Assembly (NCBI GenBank): GCA_902826215.1
Contig: CADEDY010000001.1
Coordinates: 484,167-548,166 of the forward strand
Length of the DNA stretch: 64,000 nt
Direction of reading: 5' to 3'
From: an uncultured Bacteroidota bacterium
GTDB taxonomy: Bacteria; Bacteroidota; Bacteroidia; Flavobacteriales_F; PHOS-HE28
Shown here: in pieces, positions 7,130 through 15,598 of the stretch
Layout: each line of letters opens with the position of its first letter
Numbering within the stretch: position 1 is the stretch's first letter
The notes under the pieces: generated by a model
Seen by the model: the letters and a program-made list of their open reading frames with translations, nothing else
What the model was told of the DNA's origin: nothing
The model's database searches: none
Made by a program: the position numbers and the translations under genes

Positions 7130-9940
7130 TCAAAGCCGGATGCCGATGCCCGCTGAGAAATAGGCACCGCGACGGAAGATCATGATGTCCTCGTCCTTGC
7201 TGTCGATGTGGCCGTTGTCGTTAGAGTCCTGCACCAAACGGGTGCGCTGATTCAGGATGTCCTGTGCACTCAGCTTCACTTCGAAGCGTTTGCCCAAGCC
7301 CTTGGTGACCGTGAAGTCCACCACGTTGCGTGGCATCTCGTAGATGTCCGGCGTGCCGTAAGTGCCAACGGCGAATAGGCGGGGTCCGATCACGTTGTAG
7401 AGCAGGTTGTATTGAAGCTTGTGATCAGTGTCCTGGTAGTACAGACCGGCATTCACGATGTACGGCGACTGACCCATGAGCGGACGTTTCTGCGCTTGAC
7501 CTGCAGCACGGTCGCCGAGTTGCACTTCGGTGACCACATACGCAGCGTTGAACATCACACCCACCTTGCTGAGATAACCCTTGGTGAACACTTGGTTGAG
7601 CGAACGACGAACCTCCACTTCGGCTCCCACGCTTTGCGCGCTCACCGCATTTCCGAAGGTGAAGTTGCGTGTTCCGCCGCTGCCAGCGCCTGGGAGGAAG
7701 AACATTTCGATGGGGTTGTTGAAGTGCTTGTAGAACACACCGAAGCTGATGATCTCGCCAGAAGAAGGGTAGAACTCGTAGCGCGCATCCACGTTCTGGA
7801 TGGTGGCCACTTGCAAGCTGTCGTTGCCGCGCAGCACGTTGTTGAAGCTGAAATCGTAGAACGCGAAGGGCGCCAACTCACGGAATTCCGGACGATTCAC
7901 CGTGGAGGAATAGGCCAAACGAAGCTGGGCACGTTCGGTCAATGTTCGGGAGAGATTCACCGAGGGAAGGATGCTGAGGACAGGGTTGTTCACCAGCACG
8001 CGCCGACCACCGAAGGTCTTGCTCGTGAGCTCTTGCGTGTTGTGCTCCGCACGCACACCCACACTGATCACCGTGGTCTTGGCGAGTTCCAACGTGGCGC
8101 CTGCATAGCCTGCGTAGAGCGTGTTCGCGGCCGTGTAGCGGTCGCTCGGGTTGGTGCCTTCCTCTAATTTGAAGCCGTTGGTGCTGTTGATGTTCTGGGC
8201 ACTGAAGACCTGGTCCAAGGGTGCGTACAGCAGACTCTGGTCGAATTGCGAAGTGCTTGCCGCCTTGAAGCTCATCCAGCGTGCTTCGAAGGTCCGGTCC
8301 TTCATTTCGGTGTAAGCTCCTACGCGAAGTTTCAGCGTGTGGTTCTCGCCGGTGAGCTTGTGTTCATAGTCCAACTTTCCAGTGATCACGCTCTCGCTCA
8401 TGTCGCTGAAGAAACGACCCGCGTCCAAGGTGGTGGCACCCGGCGGAATGATCGTTTGGAACGGCGTGCTCGCATCGGTGGTATTGATGTCGCGCACTGT
8501 GCGAAGGCGACGGAAGTCGGGCTCCTTGCTCCAAGCCAGACCGTATCCACCGGTCCAGCTCAGTTTGCTCACGTCGCGCTTCAGTTCGTGTTCCCCGTGC
8601 AACTGACCGCTGTAGATGGTGCGCTGCTGGTAACGGAAGGCGTAGTTCTTCACTTCGAACTGCTCCTCGAAATTGCGACCTGTGCGCAAGGTCGTCTGCT
8701 CGGTGCCCTGCTGCGTAAAGAGGTTGCGGAACTCGATCTTGGTCTTTGTTCCCACCAGCAGGCTGAAGTTGCTCAATGCACTGATCCGGACCTGATGGAT
8801 GTTCTCATTGTCCGTGTAGTAATAGATGCTGTCACTGCGACCCGCTTCCGGGTTGAACACGTTGTAGCTGTAGTTCTTCGCGGTGTAGTTCAGCTTGGTG
8901 TTGCTGTAGCTCAAGCTGGTGATGTTTCCGCCGGTCATTGAACCTCCGGCTTTCCCGAACCGACGCGCAAGTAGGACGTTGAAGCGTTGGTCAGGAGCGG
9001 CGGTGCTCTGCTGCGCTGTCCAGTTGTTCTGCAAGGACTGACCAGCACTGGTCAACCGCGAGGCGGGTGCAGTTGCGAGGTTCCCTGGAAAACTTGTCGG
9101 CAATTGACGGAAACCGTTATCGAACCCCAGAGCGTCCGTGGGACTTCCCTGGCTCGAATTGAACGTATTGAAGGTGGTGCCGGGGCGGAAGGAAGTGGAG
9201 TAGTCGATGCGTGTTTGGTTCTCCGAAGGCACGTTCACTGTATACAGTTTGATCACACCACCAGCGAACTCGCCGGGCAGTTCAGGTGCGCCGGTCTTGT
9301 ACACCATCACGCGATCAAGTGCCCCGCTTGGCAGGATGTCGAAGCTGAATGCACGCTTGTCCGGTTCCAGGCTTGGTGCGATCACATCGTTCAGCATCAC
9401 GGTGTTGTATCGGTCCGCCAAGCCACGGATCATTACGAAGCGGTCACCGACCATGGTAACACCGGGGATCCGTTTCACCACATCACCAGCGGTGCGGTCC
9501 TGACCTTTGCTGATCTGTTCGCGGCTCATGCCGTTCACCACTTGCTCGCTTTGGCGCGTCTCCATCACGACGCTGCCTTCCGTTTCTGTGCGGCGTGTGG
9601 TCACCACTTCCACGGTCTTCATCTCGATGGCTTGGCTCTTCAGCTCCACATCGGCCAAGGTGCGCCCGTCGGCGGTAACGGTCACGGGTTTCTCAACGCC
9701 TTCGTAGCCTACGAAACTCACGAGTAGAACGTAGTTGCCGGGGTCTGCAGTGAAACTGAATTTACCATCCAGGTCGGTCGTAGCACCGGTATTGGTTCCT
9801 TTGAGCACTACGTTCACGAAAGGCATGGGTTGCACCTTGCCCGCTTCGTTGGCGGTGATGGTGCCTGCCACGGTACCCTTCTGTGCGACAGCGGAGAAGG
9901 CCAATAAAAAGGAGAGGATGATGGATAGGTTCCGGAACAT
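7130..9940 (-). CDS. TonB-dependent outer-membrane receptor with CarboxypepD_reg domain
   Basis: About 936 residues from the ATG that gives a good signal peptide (MFRNLSIILSFLLAFSAVAQ). An N-terminal carboxypeptidase-regulatory-like domain (about 22-105; GTVAGTITANEAGKVQPMPF, then VNVVLKGTNTGATTDLDGKF) precedes a plug domain (RTAGDVVKRIPGVTMVGDRF, then VMIRGLADRYNTVMLNDV). A long beta-barrel follows, ending in a short strand with GAYFSAGIGIRL. Such receptors import a ligand across the outer membrane with TonB energy. The downstream beta-helix lipoprotein is its probable partner. The substrate is unknown. A 27-base in-frame upstream extension exists, but it weakens the signal peptide. Confidence 0.9.
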   Translation of the reverse strand: MFRNLSIILSFLLAFSAVAQKGTVAGTITANEAGKVQPMPFVNVVLKGTNTGATTDLDGKFSFTADPGNYVLLVSFVGYEGVEKPVTVTADGRTLADVELKSQAIEMKTVEVVTTRRTETEGSVVMETRQSEQVVNGMSREQISKGQDRTAGDVVKRIPGVTMVGDRFVMIRGLADRYNTVMLNDVIAPSLEPDKRAFSFDILPSGALDRVMVYKTGAPELPGEFAGGVIKLYTVNVPSENQTRIDYSTSFRPGTTFNTFNSSQGSPTDALGFDNGFRQLPTSFPGNLATAPASRLTSAGQSLQNNWTAQQSTAAPDQRFNVLLARRFGKAGGSMTGGNITSLSYSNTKLNYTAKNYSYNVFNPEAGRSDSIYYYTDNENIHQVRISALSNFSLLVGTKTKIEFRNLFTQQGTEQTTLRTGRNFEEQFEVKNYAFRYQQRTIYSGQLHGEHELKRDVSKLSWTGGYGLAWSKEPDFRRLRTVRDINTTDASTPFQTIIPPGATTLDAGRFFSDMSESVITGKLDYEHKLTGENHTLKLRVGAYTEMKDRTFEARWMSFKAASTSQFDQSLLYAPLDQVFSAQNINSTNGFKLEEGTNPSDRYTAANTLYAGYAGATLELAKTTVISVGVRAEHNTQELTSKTFGGRRVLVNNPVLSILPSVNLSRTLTERAQLRLAYSSTVNRPEFRELAPFAFYDFSFNNVLRGNDSLQVATIQNVDARYEFYPSSGEIISFGVFYKHFNNPIEMFFLPGAGSGGTRNFTFGNAVSAQSVGAEVEVRRSLNQVFTKGYLSKVGVMFNAAYVVTEVQLGDRAAGQAQKRPLMGQSPYIVNAGLYYQDTDHKLQYNLLYNVIGPRLFAVGTYGTPDIYEMPRNVVDFTVTKGLGKRFEVKLSAQDILNQRTRLVQDSNDNGHIDSKDEDIMIFRRGAYFSAGIGIRL

Positions 9941-10029
9941 CGCGAACGCGAAGTGCCTGTATGGCACTTTCGCGCTGCAAAAGTCCTGTTGGCCTGTTAC
10001 GTGGTCCTTGATCCCGCGTTAAGGCTCTG

Positions 10030-10809
10030 TTAGCTGGGTCGGCCTTTGCTTAACCTACTGTTAACACGGTCCTCCAAGAACCACCACTTCGGGCTGTCCT
10101 TTCGTCGCTTCGCTTCCTGCCACATCGCCACCAAGCGGTCCTGCAGTAGTGTGGTGGCTTCTTCCACGGAATCTGCAACGAACACGAACTTCAGTTCTTC
10201 CTTGCCGATGGTTCCTTCGGCGATCATGCGATCGATCTGCTGCAGCATGGGGGCCCAATACTCCTTGCCATAGAGCAGGATCGGGAAGTTCTTCACCTTT
10301 CCGGTCTGGATCAGAGTAACGGTCTCGAAGAGCTCATCAAGTGTTCCCGCTCCACCTGGCATCACCACGAAGCAGATGCTGTATTTCAGCAAGAGTACTT
10401 TCCGAACGAAGAAGCGTTCGAAGGTCAGGCTCACATCGAGGTACGGATTGGCATACTGTTCATGGGGCAGCACGATGTTGCATCCAACGCTGCGTGCGCC
10501 CACATCACGTGCGCCCCGGTTAGCGGCCTCCATGATGCCGGGTCCGCCGCCGGTCATGATGGTGAAGCCAACACGACCTACACGTTGTGCGAGCTCGTGC
10601 GCGGCCTTGTAATAGGGATGGTCTTCCGTGAAGCGCGCACTGCCGAAGAAGGTGACACAGGGGCCGACGAAATGCAGCTTGCGGAAGCCGTGGATGAATT
10701 CCTTGAATATCCCCAGTGCCGATCGGAGCTCCGTCCACCGCGTGCGCGGACCGGCGAGGAAGCGCAGGTCGATGTGACGGCTCCTTTCATTCTCTATGGG
10801 ATCAGACAT
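10030..10809 (-). CDS. LOG-family (TIGR00730-like) Rossmann-fold protein
   Basis: A 259-residue protein with the LOG hallmark motifs PGGAGTLDELFE (the PGGxGTxxE signature) and GGGPGIMEAANRGA. LOG proteins hydrolyse nucleoside 5'-monophosphates, with cytokinin riboside phosphates or purine nucleotides as known substrates. The N-terminal 40 residues (ENERSRHIDLRFLAGPRTRW) are an extension typical of the longer bacterial branch. A TAGCTTCG box ends only four bases upstream of the ATG, implying a very short leader or a leaderless message. It lies 16 bases downstream of the mfd stop on the same strand. Confidence 0.88.
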   Translation of the reverse strand: MSDPIENERSRHIDLRFLAGPRTRWTELRSALGIFKEFIHGFRKLHFVGPCVTFFGSARFTEDHPYYKAAHELAQRVGRVGFTIMTGGGPGIMEAANRGARDVGARSVGCNIVLPHEQYANPYLDVSLTFERFFVRKVLLLKYSICFVVMPGGAGTLDELFETVTLIQTGKVKNFPILLYGKEYWAPMLQQIDRMIAEGTIGKEELKFVFVADSVEEATTLLQDRLVAMWQEAKRRKDSPKWWFLEDRVNSRLSKGRPS

Positions 10810-10813
10810 GGTG

Positions 10814-10821
10814 CGAAGCTA
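10814..10821 (-). promoter_or_regulatory. -7 promoter box for the LOG-family gene
   Basis: On the minus strand the bases read TAGCTTCG, matching the Bacteroidota -7 consensus with T to C at position 7. The predicted transcription start falls almost on the ATG at 10809, so the message may be leaderless. Confidence 0.45.
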
Positions 10822-10825
10822 TCGA

Positions 10826-13800
10826 TCAGTGCACCGGCAATCCCACCACCCCCTCCAACGCCTCTTTCGCCACCTGCACGTTCTTTACATCCTGCACGCT
10901 GATGCGCAAGGTTCCCGCCTTCTCGTACACTTTGAATCTTCTCGGCTGAGCCTGCACAGCGCGCAAAACCGCGTTGAAGGTATCCCCGGCGAAGAACGGA
11001 TGCTTCTGATCCGCGATGAAGGTGCCGATGAGCGTGCCCTTCTTCAGCACCATCTTCTCCAATCCCATCTGCTGGCCGAGCCAACGCAAGCGGATCGCCT
11101 CCATCAGCTCCGTCACCTGTTGCGGGATCGGACCGAAGCGATCCGTGACTTCCGTCGAGAACTTCTGTAGCTCCGGCTCGTCCTTGATGTCGTCGAGCTT
11201 GCGGTAGATCGCGAGGCGTTCGGCGGTCTCGCTCACGTAGCTGTTCGGGATCAGCATGGTGAGGTCGGTCTCGATGATGCAGTCGTCGCTCTGGTCGCGT
11301 GTGCCACCGCGTGCCAGCTGACGGTCCTCGAAGAGTTCGGCGAAGTGTTCGGATTTCAGTTCGCGCACGGCTTCCTCGAGGATCTTGTGGTAGGTCTCGA
11401 AGCCGATGTCGTTGATGAAGCCGCTCTGCTCCGCGCCGAGCAGGTCGCCGGCACCACGTATGTCGAGGTCCTTCATGGCGATGTGGATGCCGCTGCCCAG
11501 ATCGCTGAACTGCTCGATCGCTTGCAGGCGCTTGCGCGATAGGTCGGGGAGGAGATGCGGGCTCGGAGCAAGCAGATAACAGTAAGCCTTCTTGTTGCTA
11601 CGGCCCACACGACCACGCAGTTGGTGCAGATCGCTGAGGCCGAAGTTCTGGGCCTCGTTCACGATGATCGTGTTCGCATTCGGGATGTCCAGGCCGTTCT
11701 CCACGATGGTGGTGCACACCAGCACGTCGGTATTGCCTTCAATGAAGTCGAGCATCACCTCTTCCAGCTTGTGGCCTTCGAGCTGGCCGTGACCAACACC
11801 CACACGCGCACCGGGCACGAGCTTGCGGATCATGCCGGCGATGAACTCGATGTTCTTCACCTTGTCGTGTAGGAAGTACACCTGGCCGCCGCGTGAGAGT
11901 TCGTACTCGATCGCGCCGCGGATCGTCACCTCATCGTACGGCTGCAACATGGTGCTCACCGGGTAGCGGTTCGGCGGCGGCGTGCTGATGATGCTCAGAT
12001 CTCGTGCGCCCATCAAGCTGAACTGCAATGTGCGTGGGATCGGTGTGGCGGTGAGCGTGAGCGTGTCCACCGTGGCGCGCAACGTCTTCAACTTGTCCTT
12101 CACGTTCACGCCGAACTTCTGCTCTTCGTCGATGATCAGCAGTCCGAGGTCCTTGTAAACGACGTCCTTGCTCACCAGGCGGTGCGTGCCGATGATGATG
12201 TCGATCTTCCCTTCCTTCAGATCTTTCAGGATCTGCGTTTGCTCGGCGCTGCTGCGGAAGCGGTTGATGTAATCGACGCGCACCGGCAGGTCCTTCATCC
12301 GCGCCTTGAAGCTCTTGGAGTGTTGCAGCGCGAGGATGGTGGTGGGCACCAAAACTGCAGCCTGCTTGCCGTCGCACACTGCTTTGAACGCCGCGCGGAT
12401 CGCGACTTCCGTCTTCCCGAAGCCCACATCGCCGCAGACCAGTCGATCCATCGGCGTGGCCTTTTCCATGTCGCGTTTCACGTCCTGCGTGGCCTTCAAC
12501 TGGTCGGGCGTGTCCTCGTAGATGAAGCTCGCCTCCAGTTCGTGCTGCAGGTAATTGTCCGGCTGGAACGCGAAGCCCGGCTTGCTCTTGCGTTGCGCGT
12601 AGAGCTTGATCAGATCGAACGCGAGCGCCTTCACTTTTGCCTTCGTGCGCTCCTTCAAATTCTTCCACGCAGGACTGCCGAGCTTGCTCACGTTGGGCGC
12701 GGCGCCCGCTTCCTCGCCACTGAATTTGCTCACGCGATGCAGGCTGTGGATGCCCACGTACAGGATGTCGTTGTCGCGGTAGATCAGGCGGATCGCTTCC
12801 TGCATACTTCCGCCCGCGTCGATCTTCTCCAGTCCGCTGAACACGCCCACACCGTGGTCGATGTGTACCACCAAGTCGCCGGGTTTCAGTTGCGTCAGCT
12901 CCTTCAGCGTGAGCGCCTGCGAGTTCTTTCTAAAACCTTCCTTCAGCCGGAAGCGGTGGTAGCGCTCGAAGATCTGGTGGTCGGTGTAGAGCGCCAGCTT
13001 CAGCTCGGGGTCGATGAAGCCCTCGTGCAGGTCGAGCACCAGCGGCGTGAAGGCCACCTCGTGCTCCATGTCGTTGAAGATGGAGTAGAGCCGTTCGCTC
13101 TGCTTCGCGCTGTTGCACGCGATCAGGTTCGTATAGCCCGCGTTCTGTTTGTTGTGCAGGTCGCCGCTGAGGACCTTGAACTCCTTGGCGAAGGTGGGTT
13201 GGGGACGTTGTTGGAAGTCGACGGAATGCGCCACTTGCCGTTGGCTGCTGGCTTCTGGCCCGTCGGTGGTCGGGCCAGAAGCCAGTGGCAAGTGGCCAGC
13301 AGCCCAGAACACTTTCCTGAATCCCAACGTCCCCTTGATCAACGCACCGTCCGTCGCGAGCAACTCACTTGGCGTAGCGTGTTTGTCCTTGTCCGGCAAC
13401 CGTTCGTACGTTTCGCTAAGCAGCTTCAATTGCTTCTTGGCCGCATCACCGATCGCTTGCAGGTCGCGTAACCAGATGGTCGCGTTCTCCGGTAATTGCG
13501 CGAAGAAGAGTTGTTGGCGCGCGGCATCCTCATCCTGTAGGTCGGGCACGATCACGGCTTCGGCCAAACGTTCCACGGTGAGCTGGTCCTGCGGATCGAA
13601 GCGGCGTACGCTCTCCACGGTATCGCCGTAGAGTTCGATACGGTAGGGCTTGTCGCTGCCGTAGCTGAACACGTCCACGATGCCGCCGCGGATGCTGAAC
13701 TGCCCCGGCTCATAAACGAACTCCACCCGCGCGAAGCCGGTCTCCAGCAGCCATTCCTCCAGCGTGTCGATCGGCAGCTCCTCGTTGCGCTTGATCGTCA

Positions 13801-14284
13801 GCGTGTTCTTCTGCATCGTCTCCTTGCCCACCACGAGCTGGACCAATGCGTCCGGATAGGTGACGATCACCAAGTGTTCCGGCTTCTTCATCAGCACTTC
13901 CAGTACTTCGGTGCGGCTCACCCGCTCTCCATCGTGGTGGCCATCGATGTCGTAGGGCGAACGCGATGGTGCCGGGTAGAAGAATAGGTCGTCGTGCTTG
14001 CGGTCCGCGGACGGTTTGCCAGGTTGATCCACGGTGCGCGAAACACCGCGCAAGGCCTCCAGGTCATTGATGAAGTACGCCGCTTCCTCTTTGTCGGTGA
14101 GGACGAAGACGTGCACGCCCGGGGTGCGATCGATGACCGACGCGGCGATCAGTGCCTGCGCCGAACCGACGGTGCCCGCGATCTGCACGCGCGCGGAATC
14201 GGGCTGCAGGCCTGCGGCGATGCGGGCGACGCGTGGGTCGTTGCGGTGGAGGGTGAGGAGGTCGGGGAGGGAGGTCAAATTCAT
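10826..14284 (-). CDS. mfd: Transcription-repair coupling factor Mfd
   Basis: About 1152 residues from the ATG at 14284; a TTG three codons upstream is less likely. Mfd removes RNA polymerase stalled at lesions and recruits UvrA. Domain order: UvrB-like N-terminal module (about 1-300), RNA-polymerase interacting domain starting [20 protein letters not shown] (about 460-530), translocase domains with Walker [17 protein letters not shown] (about residue 617) and the DEEQ box (about 716), then the C-terminal autoinhibitory domain. Residues about 323-352 (roughly [20 protein letters not shown] plus RQVAHSV) are encoded by a palindromic DNA element inserted in frame (13230-13304), which family members normally lack. 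The promoter and leader lie in a sequence repeated at 16200-16269. Confidence 0.96.
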   Translation of the reverse strand: MNLTSLPDLLTLHRNDPRVARIAAGLQPDSARVQIAGTVGSAQALIAASVIDRTPGVHVFVLTDKEEAAYFINDLEALRGVSRTVDQPGKPSADRKHDDLFFYPAPSRSPYDIDGHHDGERVSRTEVLEVLMKKPEHLVIVTYPDALVQLVVGKETMQKNTLTIKRNEELPIDTLEEWLLETGFARVEFVYEPGQFSIRGGIVDVFSYGSDKPYRIELYGDTVESVRRFDPQDQLTVERLAEAVIVPDLQDEDAARQQLFFAQLPENATIWLRDLQAIGDAAKKQLKLLSETYERLPDKDKHATPSELLATDGALIKGTLGFRKVFWAAGHLPLASGPTTDGPEASSQRQVAHSVDFQQRPQPTFAKEFKVLSGDLHNKQNAGYTNLIACNSAKQSERLYSIFNDMEHEVAFTPLVLDLHEGFIDPELKLALYTDHQIFERYHRFRLKEGFRKNSQALTLKELTQLKPGDLVVHIDHGVGVFSGLEKIDAGGSMQEAIRLIYRDNDILYVGIHSLHRVSKFSGEEAGAAPNVSKLGSPAWKNLKERTKAKVKALAFDLIKLYAQRKSKPGFAFQPDNYLQHELEASFIYEDTPDQLKATQDVKRDMEKATPMDRLVCGDVGFGKTEVAIRAAFKAVCDGKQAAVLVPTTILALQHSKSFKARMKDLPVRVDYINRFRSSAEQTQILKDLKEGKIDIIIGTHRLVSKDVVYKDLGLLIIDEEQKFGVNVKDKLKTLRATVDTLTLTATPIPRTLQFSLMGARDLSIISTPPPNRYPVSTMLQPYDEVTIRGAIEYELSRGGQVYFLHDKVKNIEFIAGMIRKLVPGARVGVGHGQLEGHKLEEVMLDFIEGNTDVLVCTTIVENGLDIPNANTIIVNEAQNFGLSDLHQLRGRVGRSNKKAYCYLLAPSPHLLPDLSRKRLQAIEQFSDLGSGIHIAMKDLDIRGAGDLLGAEQSGFINDIGFETYHKILEEAVRELKSEHFAELFEDRQLARGGTRDQSDDCIIETDLTMLIPNSYVSETAERLAIYRKLDDIKDEPELQKFSTEVTDRFGPIPQQVTELMEAIRLRWLGQQMGLEKMVLKKGTLIGTFIADQKHPFFAGDTFNAVLRAVQAQPRRFKVYEKAGTLRISVQDVKNVQVAKEALEGVVGLPVH
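13230..13304. repeat. REP-like palindromic element inserted in frame inside mfd
   Basis: A nested set of inverted repeats. The core is a perfect 15-bp stem (13248-13262 with 13271-13285) and an 8-base loop. Two flanking modules also pair: 13230-13239 with 13287-13296 (10 bp) and 13243-13251 with 13296-13304 (9 bp), though not all can form together. The core stem would be very stable. It is translated within mfd without breaking the frame. Confidence 0.8.
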
Positions 14285-14354
14285 GGACGCCAAAATGCCC
14301 GAAACCCGGTGCCGGGGAAATCGGGCATCGGGTTCGGGAGTGGAGCAAAGGTAG
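14285..14354 (-). repeat. Promoter-leader repeat, copy A (5' leader of mfd)
   Basis: A 70-bp sequence that recurs at 16200-16269. Shared blocks are GACGCCAAAA, GCCCGAAACCCG and CGGGCATCGGGTTCGGGAGT, plus a final -7 promoter box read on the minus strand (TACCTTTG, 14346-14353). The blocks CCCGAAACCCG and CGGGTTCGGG are inverted repeats, so the RNA leader would fold into a GC-rich hairpin. It abuts the mfd ATG exactly, so it forms the whole mfd leader. Confidence 0.75.
14346..14353 (-). promoter_or_regulatory. -7 promoter box for mfd
   Basis: The minus strand reads TACCTTTG, a full match to TAnnTTTG, about 60 bases upstream of the mfd ATG. It lies at the end of repeat copy A. Confidence 0.6.
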
Positions 14355-14435
14355 CTGAGGTCAGTAAGGACAGATGGGATGTGTGGCCTTCCAAGGATGT
14401 AGGATGGAAGGAAGAAGGTTCTGATCGTGGAGGAG

Positions 14436-14464
14436 TTGAAAGTTCGGAAGCCGAACTATATTTG
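14436..14464 (+). promoter_or_regulatory. Promoter of the secreted-protein/CxxC/MarR module with embedded palindrome
   Basis: A TTG (-33) at 14436-14438, an 18-base spacer and TATATTTG (-7) at 14457-14464 form a full Bacteroidota promoter for the gene starting at 14506. Between them lies a 17-bp palindrome, AGTTCGG-AAG-CCGAACT (14441-14457), filling the spacer. This is the position expected for a repressor operator. The MarR-type protein encoded two genes downstream is the natural candidate ligand, by inference. Confidence 0.65.
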
Positions 14465-14505
14465 CACCCACAGTCAACCAACCAACTGATCATCCCTCCA
14501 GACCA

Positions 14506-15243
14506 ATGAAGCCACTCTTGATCATTTCCTTCCTGGCGGCCACCAACGCCGTTACCGCCTGCGACAAGTGCGCCAACTACGATAACACCGATTTCAAGAT
14601 CACGAAGGTGGGCGGGAGCCACGATGCCCGCATTGCGGCAACGATCTGGGAGATCACAGTAGAAGGTAATGCCGGTAGCACCGTTCCTGCGAAGGCCGGC
14701 CAACTGAACGGTGCGCCCGTATTGGGCTATGTATTCCCTACTTCACTGGCGGCGACGGATGTCGGATTTGGCGCTACTGAGGGCATTGTCGCTCTGGCAC
14801 TGACCTCGCATCCCGACTTCGATGACTCGCCGCTATGGGACGAGAATGGCGACGGGAACTACGCCAACGACGGTATTGTTTGGCACCCGCATTGGGTGGT
14901 ACTGAACAAGGATGAGCGGGTCGGCGGTGGCTTGGCCGTGAAACAGTTCGCTGAAGGCGACAAGTCCGTGATCCTCCCGCCCACGGCTCCGAATATGCCC
15001 ATGTATATGGACTCGCCCGGCTACCAGGTGATCACAGAAGGCAATACCATCCGTGTGATCGTGCCGGACTACCGCATCAACAACCGTCGTGATTTCAAGT
15101 TCGACGGAGTGGCCTGCTACATGGAAGTGAACACGGGTGAGCCGGGTACCGGACATGGCGATGATGCCAAGCCCATGCTCGGCGTGTACAAAGTGTATTC
15201 CGTGGCCAGCAAGGACCTCAGCTTGCCCTACACCGTGAAGTGA
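14506..15243 (+). CDS. Secreted or lipid-anchored protein with N-terminal CxxC, unknown function
   Basis: A 245-residue protein I do not recognise. The signal sequence MKPLLIISFLAATNAVTA is followed directly by CDKCANYD, so the mature N-terminus starts at or beside a CxxC pair; VTAC could also be read as a lipobox. The body is rich in beta-type sequence and has acidic patches (DENGDGNYANDG, which resembles a calcium-binding loop) and a His-rich GIVWHPHWVVLN that could bind metal. One further Cys occurs near the C-terminus (GVACYMEV). It has a good promoter with a palindrome in the spacer and is followed after 46 bases by a CxxC thioredoxin-fold protein and then a MarR regulator. That context suggests an envelope redox or stress role, which is inference. 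Confidence 0.7.
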   Translation: MKPLLIISFLAATNAVTACDKCANYDNTDFKITKVGGSHDARIAATIWEITVEGNAGSTVPAKAGQLNGAPVLGYVFPTSLAATDVGFGATEGIVALALTSHPDFDDSPLWDENGDGNYANDGIVWHPHWVVLNKDERVGGGLAVKQFAEGDKSVILPPTAPNMPMYMDSPGYQVITEGNTIRVIVPDYRINNRRDFKFDGVACYMEVNTGEPGTGHGDDAKPMLGVYKVYSVASKDLSLPYTVK

Positions 15244-15289
15244 CCTAGACGTCCAACAAGAAACCGATCAACCAACAAAACCCAATACC

Positions 15290-15526
15290 ATGAACAAAGC
15301 AGTTTTCTACCATGCCGGTTGCCCCGTTTGCGTGAATGCCGAAAGCCGGATCACCGAACTCGTGGACCGTGGCCGGTACAATGTGGAGATCGTCCACCTC
15401 GGTGAACAGCGTGGCCGTATCGCCGAGGCGGAAACGGCCGGAGTGAAAAGCGTGCCCGCGCTGGTGCTCGGCAGCGATGTGCTGCACATCAACTTCGGCG
15501 CGAGCATGGCCGATGTGAAGGGTTGA
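15290..15526 (+). CDS. Small glutaredoxin/thioredoxin-fold protein (CPVC motif)
   Basis: A 78-residue, single-domain protein starting MNKAVFYHAGCPVCVNAES. The CPVC motif at residues 11-14 follows the first beta strand, and a cis-proline candidate occurs in KSVPALVLGS, both as in glutaredoxin-like folds. It has no signal peptide and so is cytoplasmic. It probably reduces or senses disulfides; the partner is unknown. It is co-oriented with the secreted CxxC protein upstream and followed by a strong hairpin, with the MarR gene beyond. The size is close to minimal glutaredoxins. Confidence 0.8.
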   Translation: MNKAVFYHAGCPVCVNAESRITELVDRGRYNVEIVHLGEQRGRIAEAETAGVKSVPALVLGSDVLHINFGASMADVKG

Positions 15527-15532
15527 ACGACC

Positions 15533-15540
15533 TACTTTCG
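15533..15540 (+). promoter_or_regulatory. -7 promoter box for the MarR gene
   Basis: TACTTTCG, the TAnnTTCG variant, lies 58 bases upstream of the MarR ATG. The expected start of transcription (about 15545) coincides with the first base of the hairpin at 15545-15571. Confidence 0.5.
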
Positions 15541-15544
15541 TGGA

Positions 15545-15575
15545 GCGGGACCCGGACCATCCGGGTCCCGCTTTT
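15545..15575 (+). terminator. Intrinsic terminator after the CxxC gene, overlapping the MarR leader
   Basis: A perfect 11-bp GC-rich stem (GCGGGACCCGG/CCGGGTCCCGC) with a 5-base loop is followed by TTTT. It should end the transcript of the upstream pair. As it also starts at the predicted MarR transcription start, it may act as a 5' hairpin or operator. Confidence 0.8.
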
Positions 15576-15598
15576 CCCTGTCAAGATCACAGTTCACC

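Noticed and set aside
12182..13471. A 429-codon open frame on the plus strand opposite mfd
   Set aside because: Antisense shadow of mfd; repetitive Arg/His/Asp composition, no domain or promoter.
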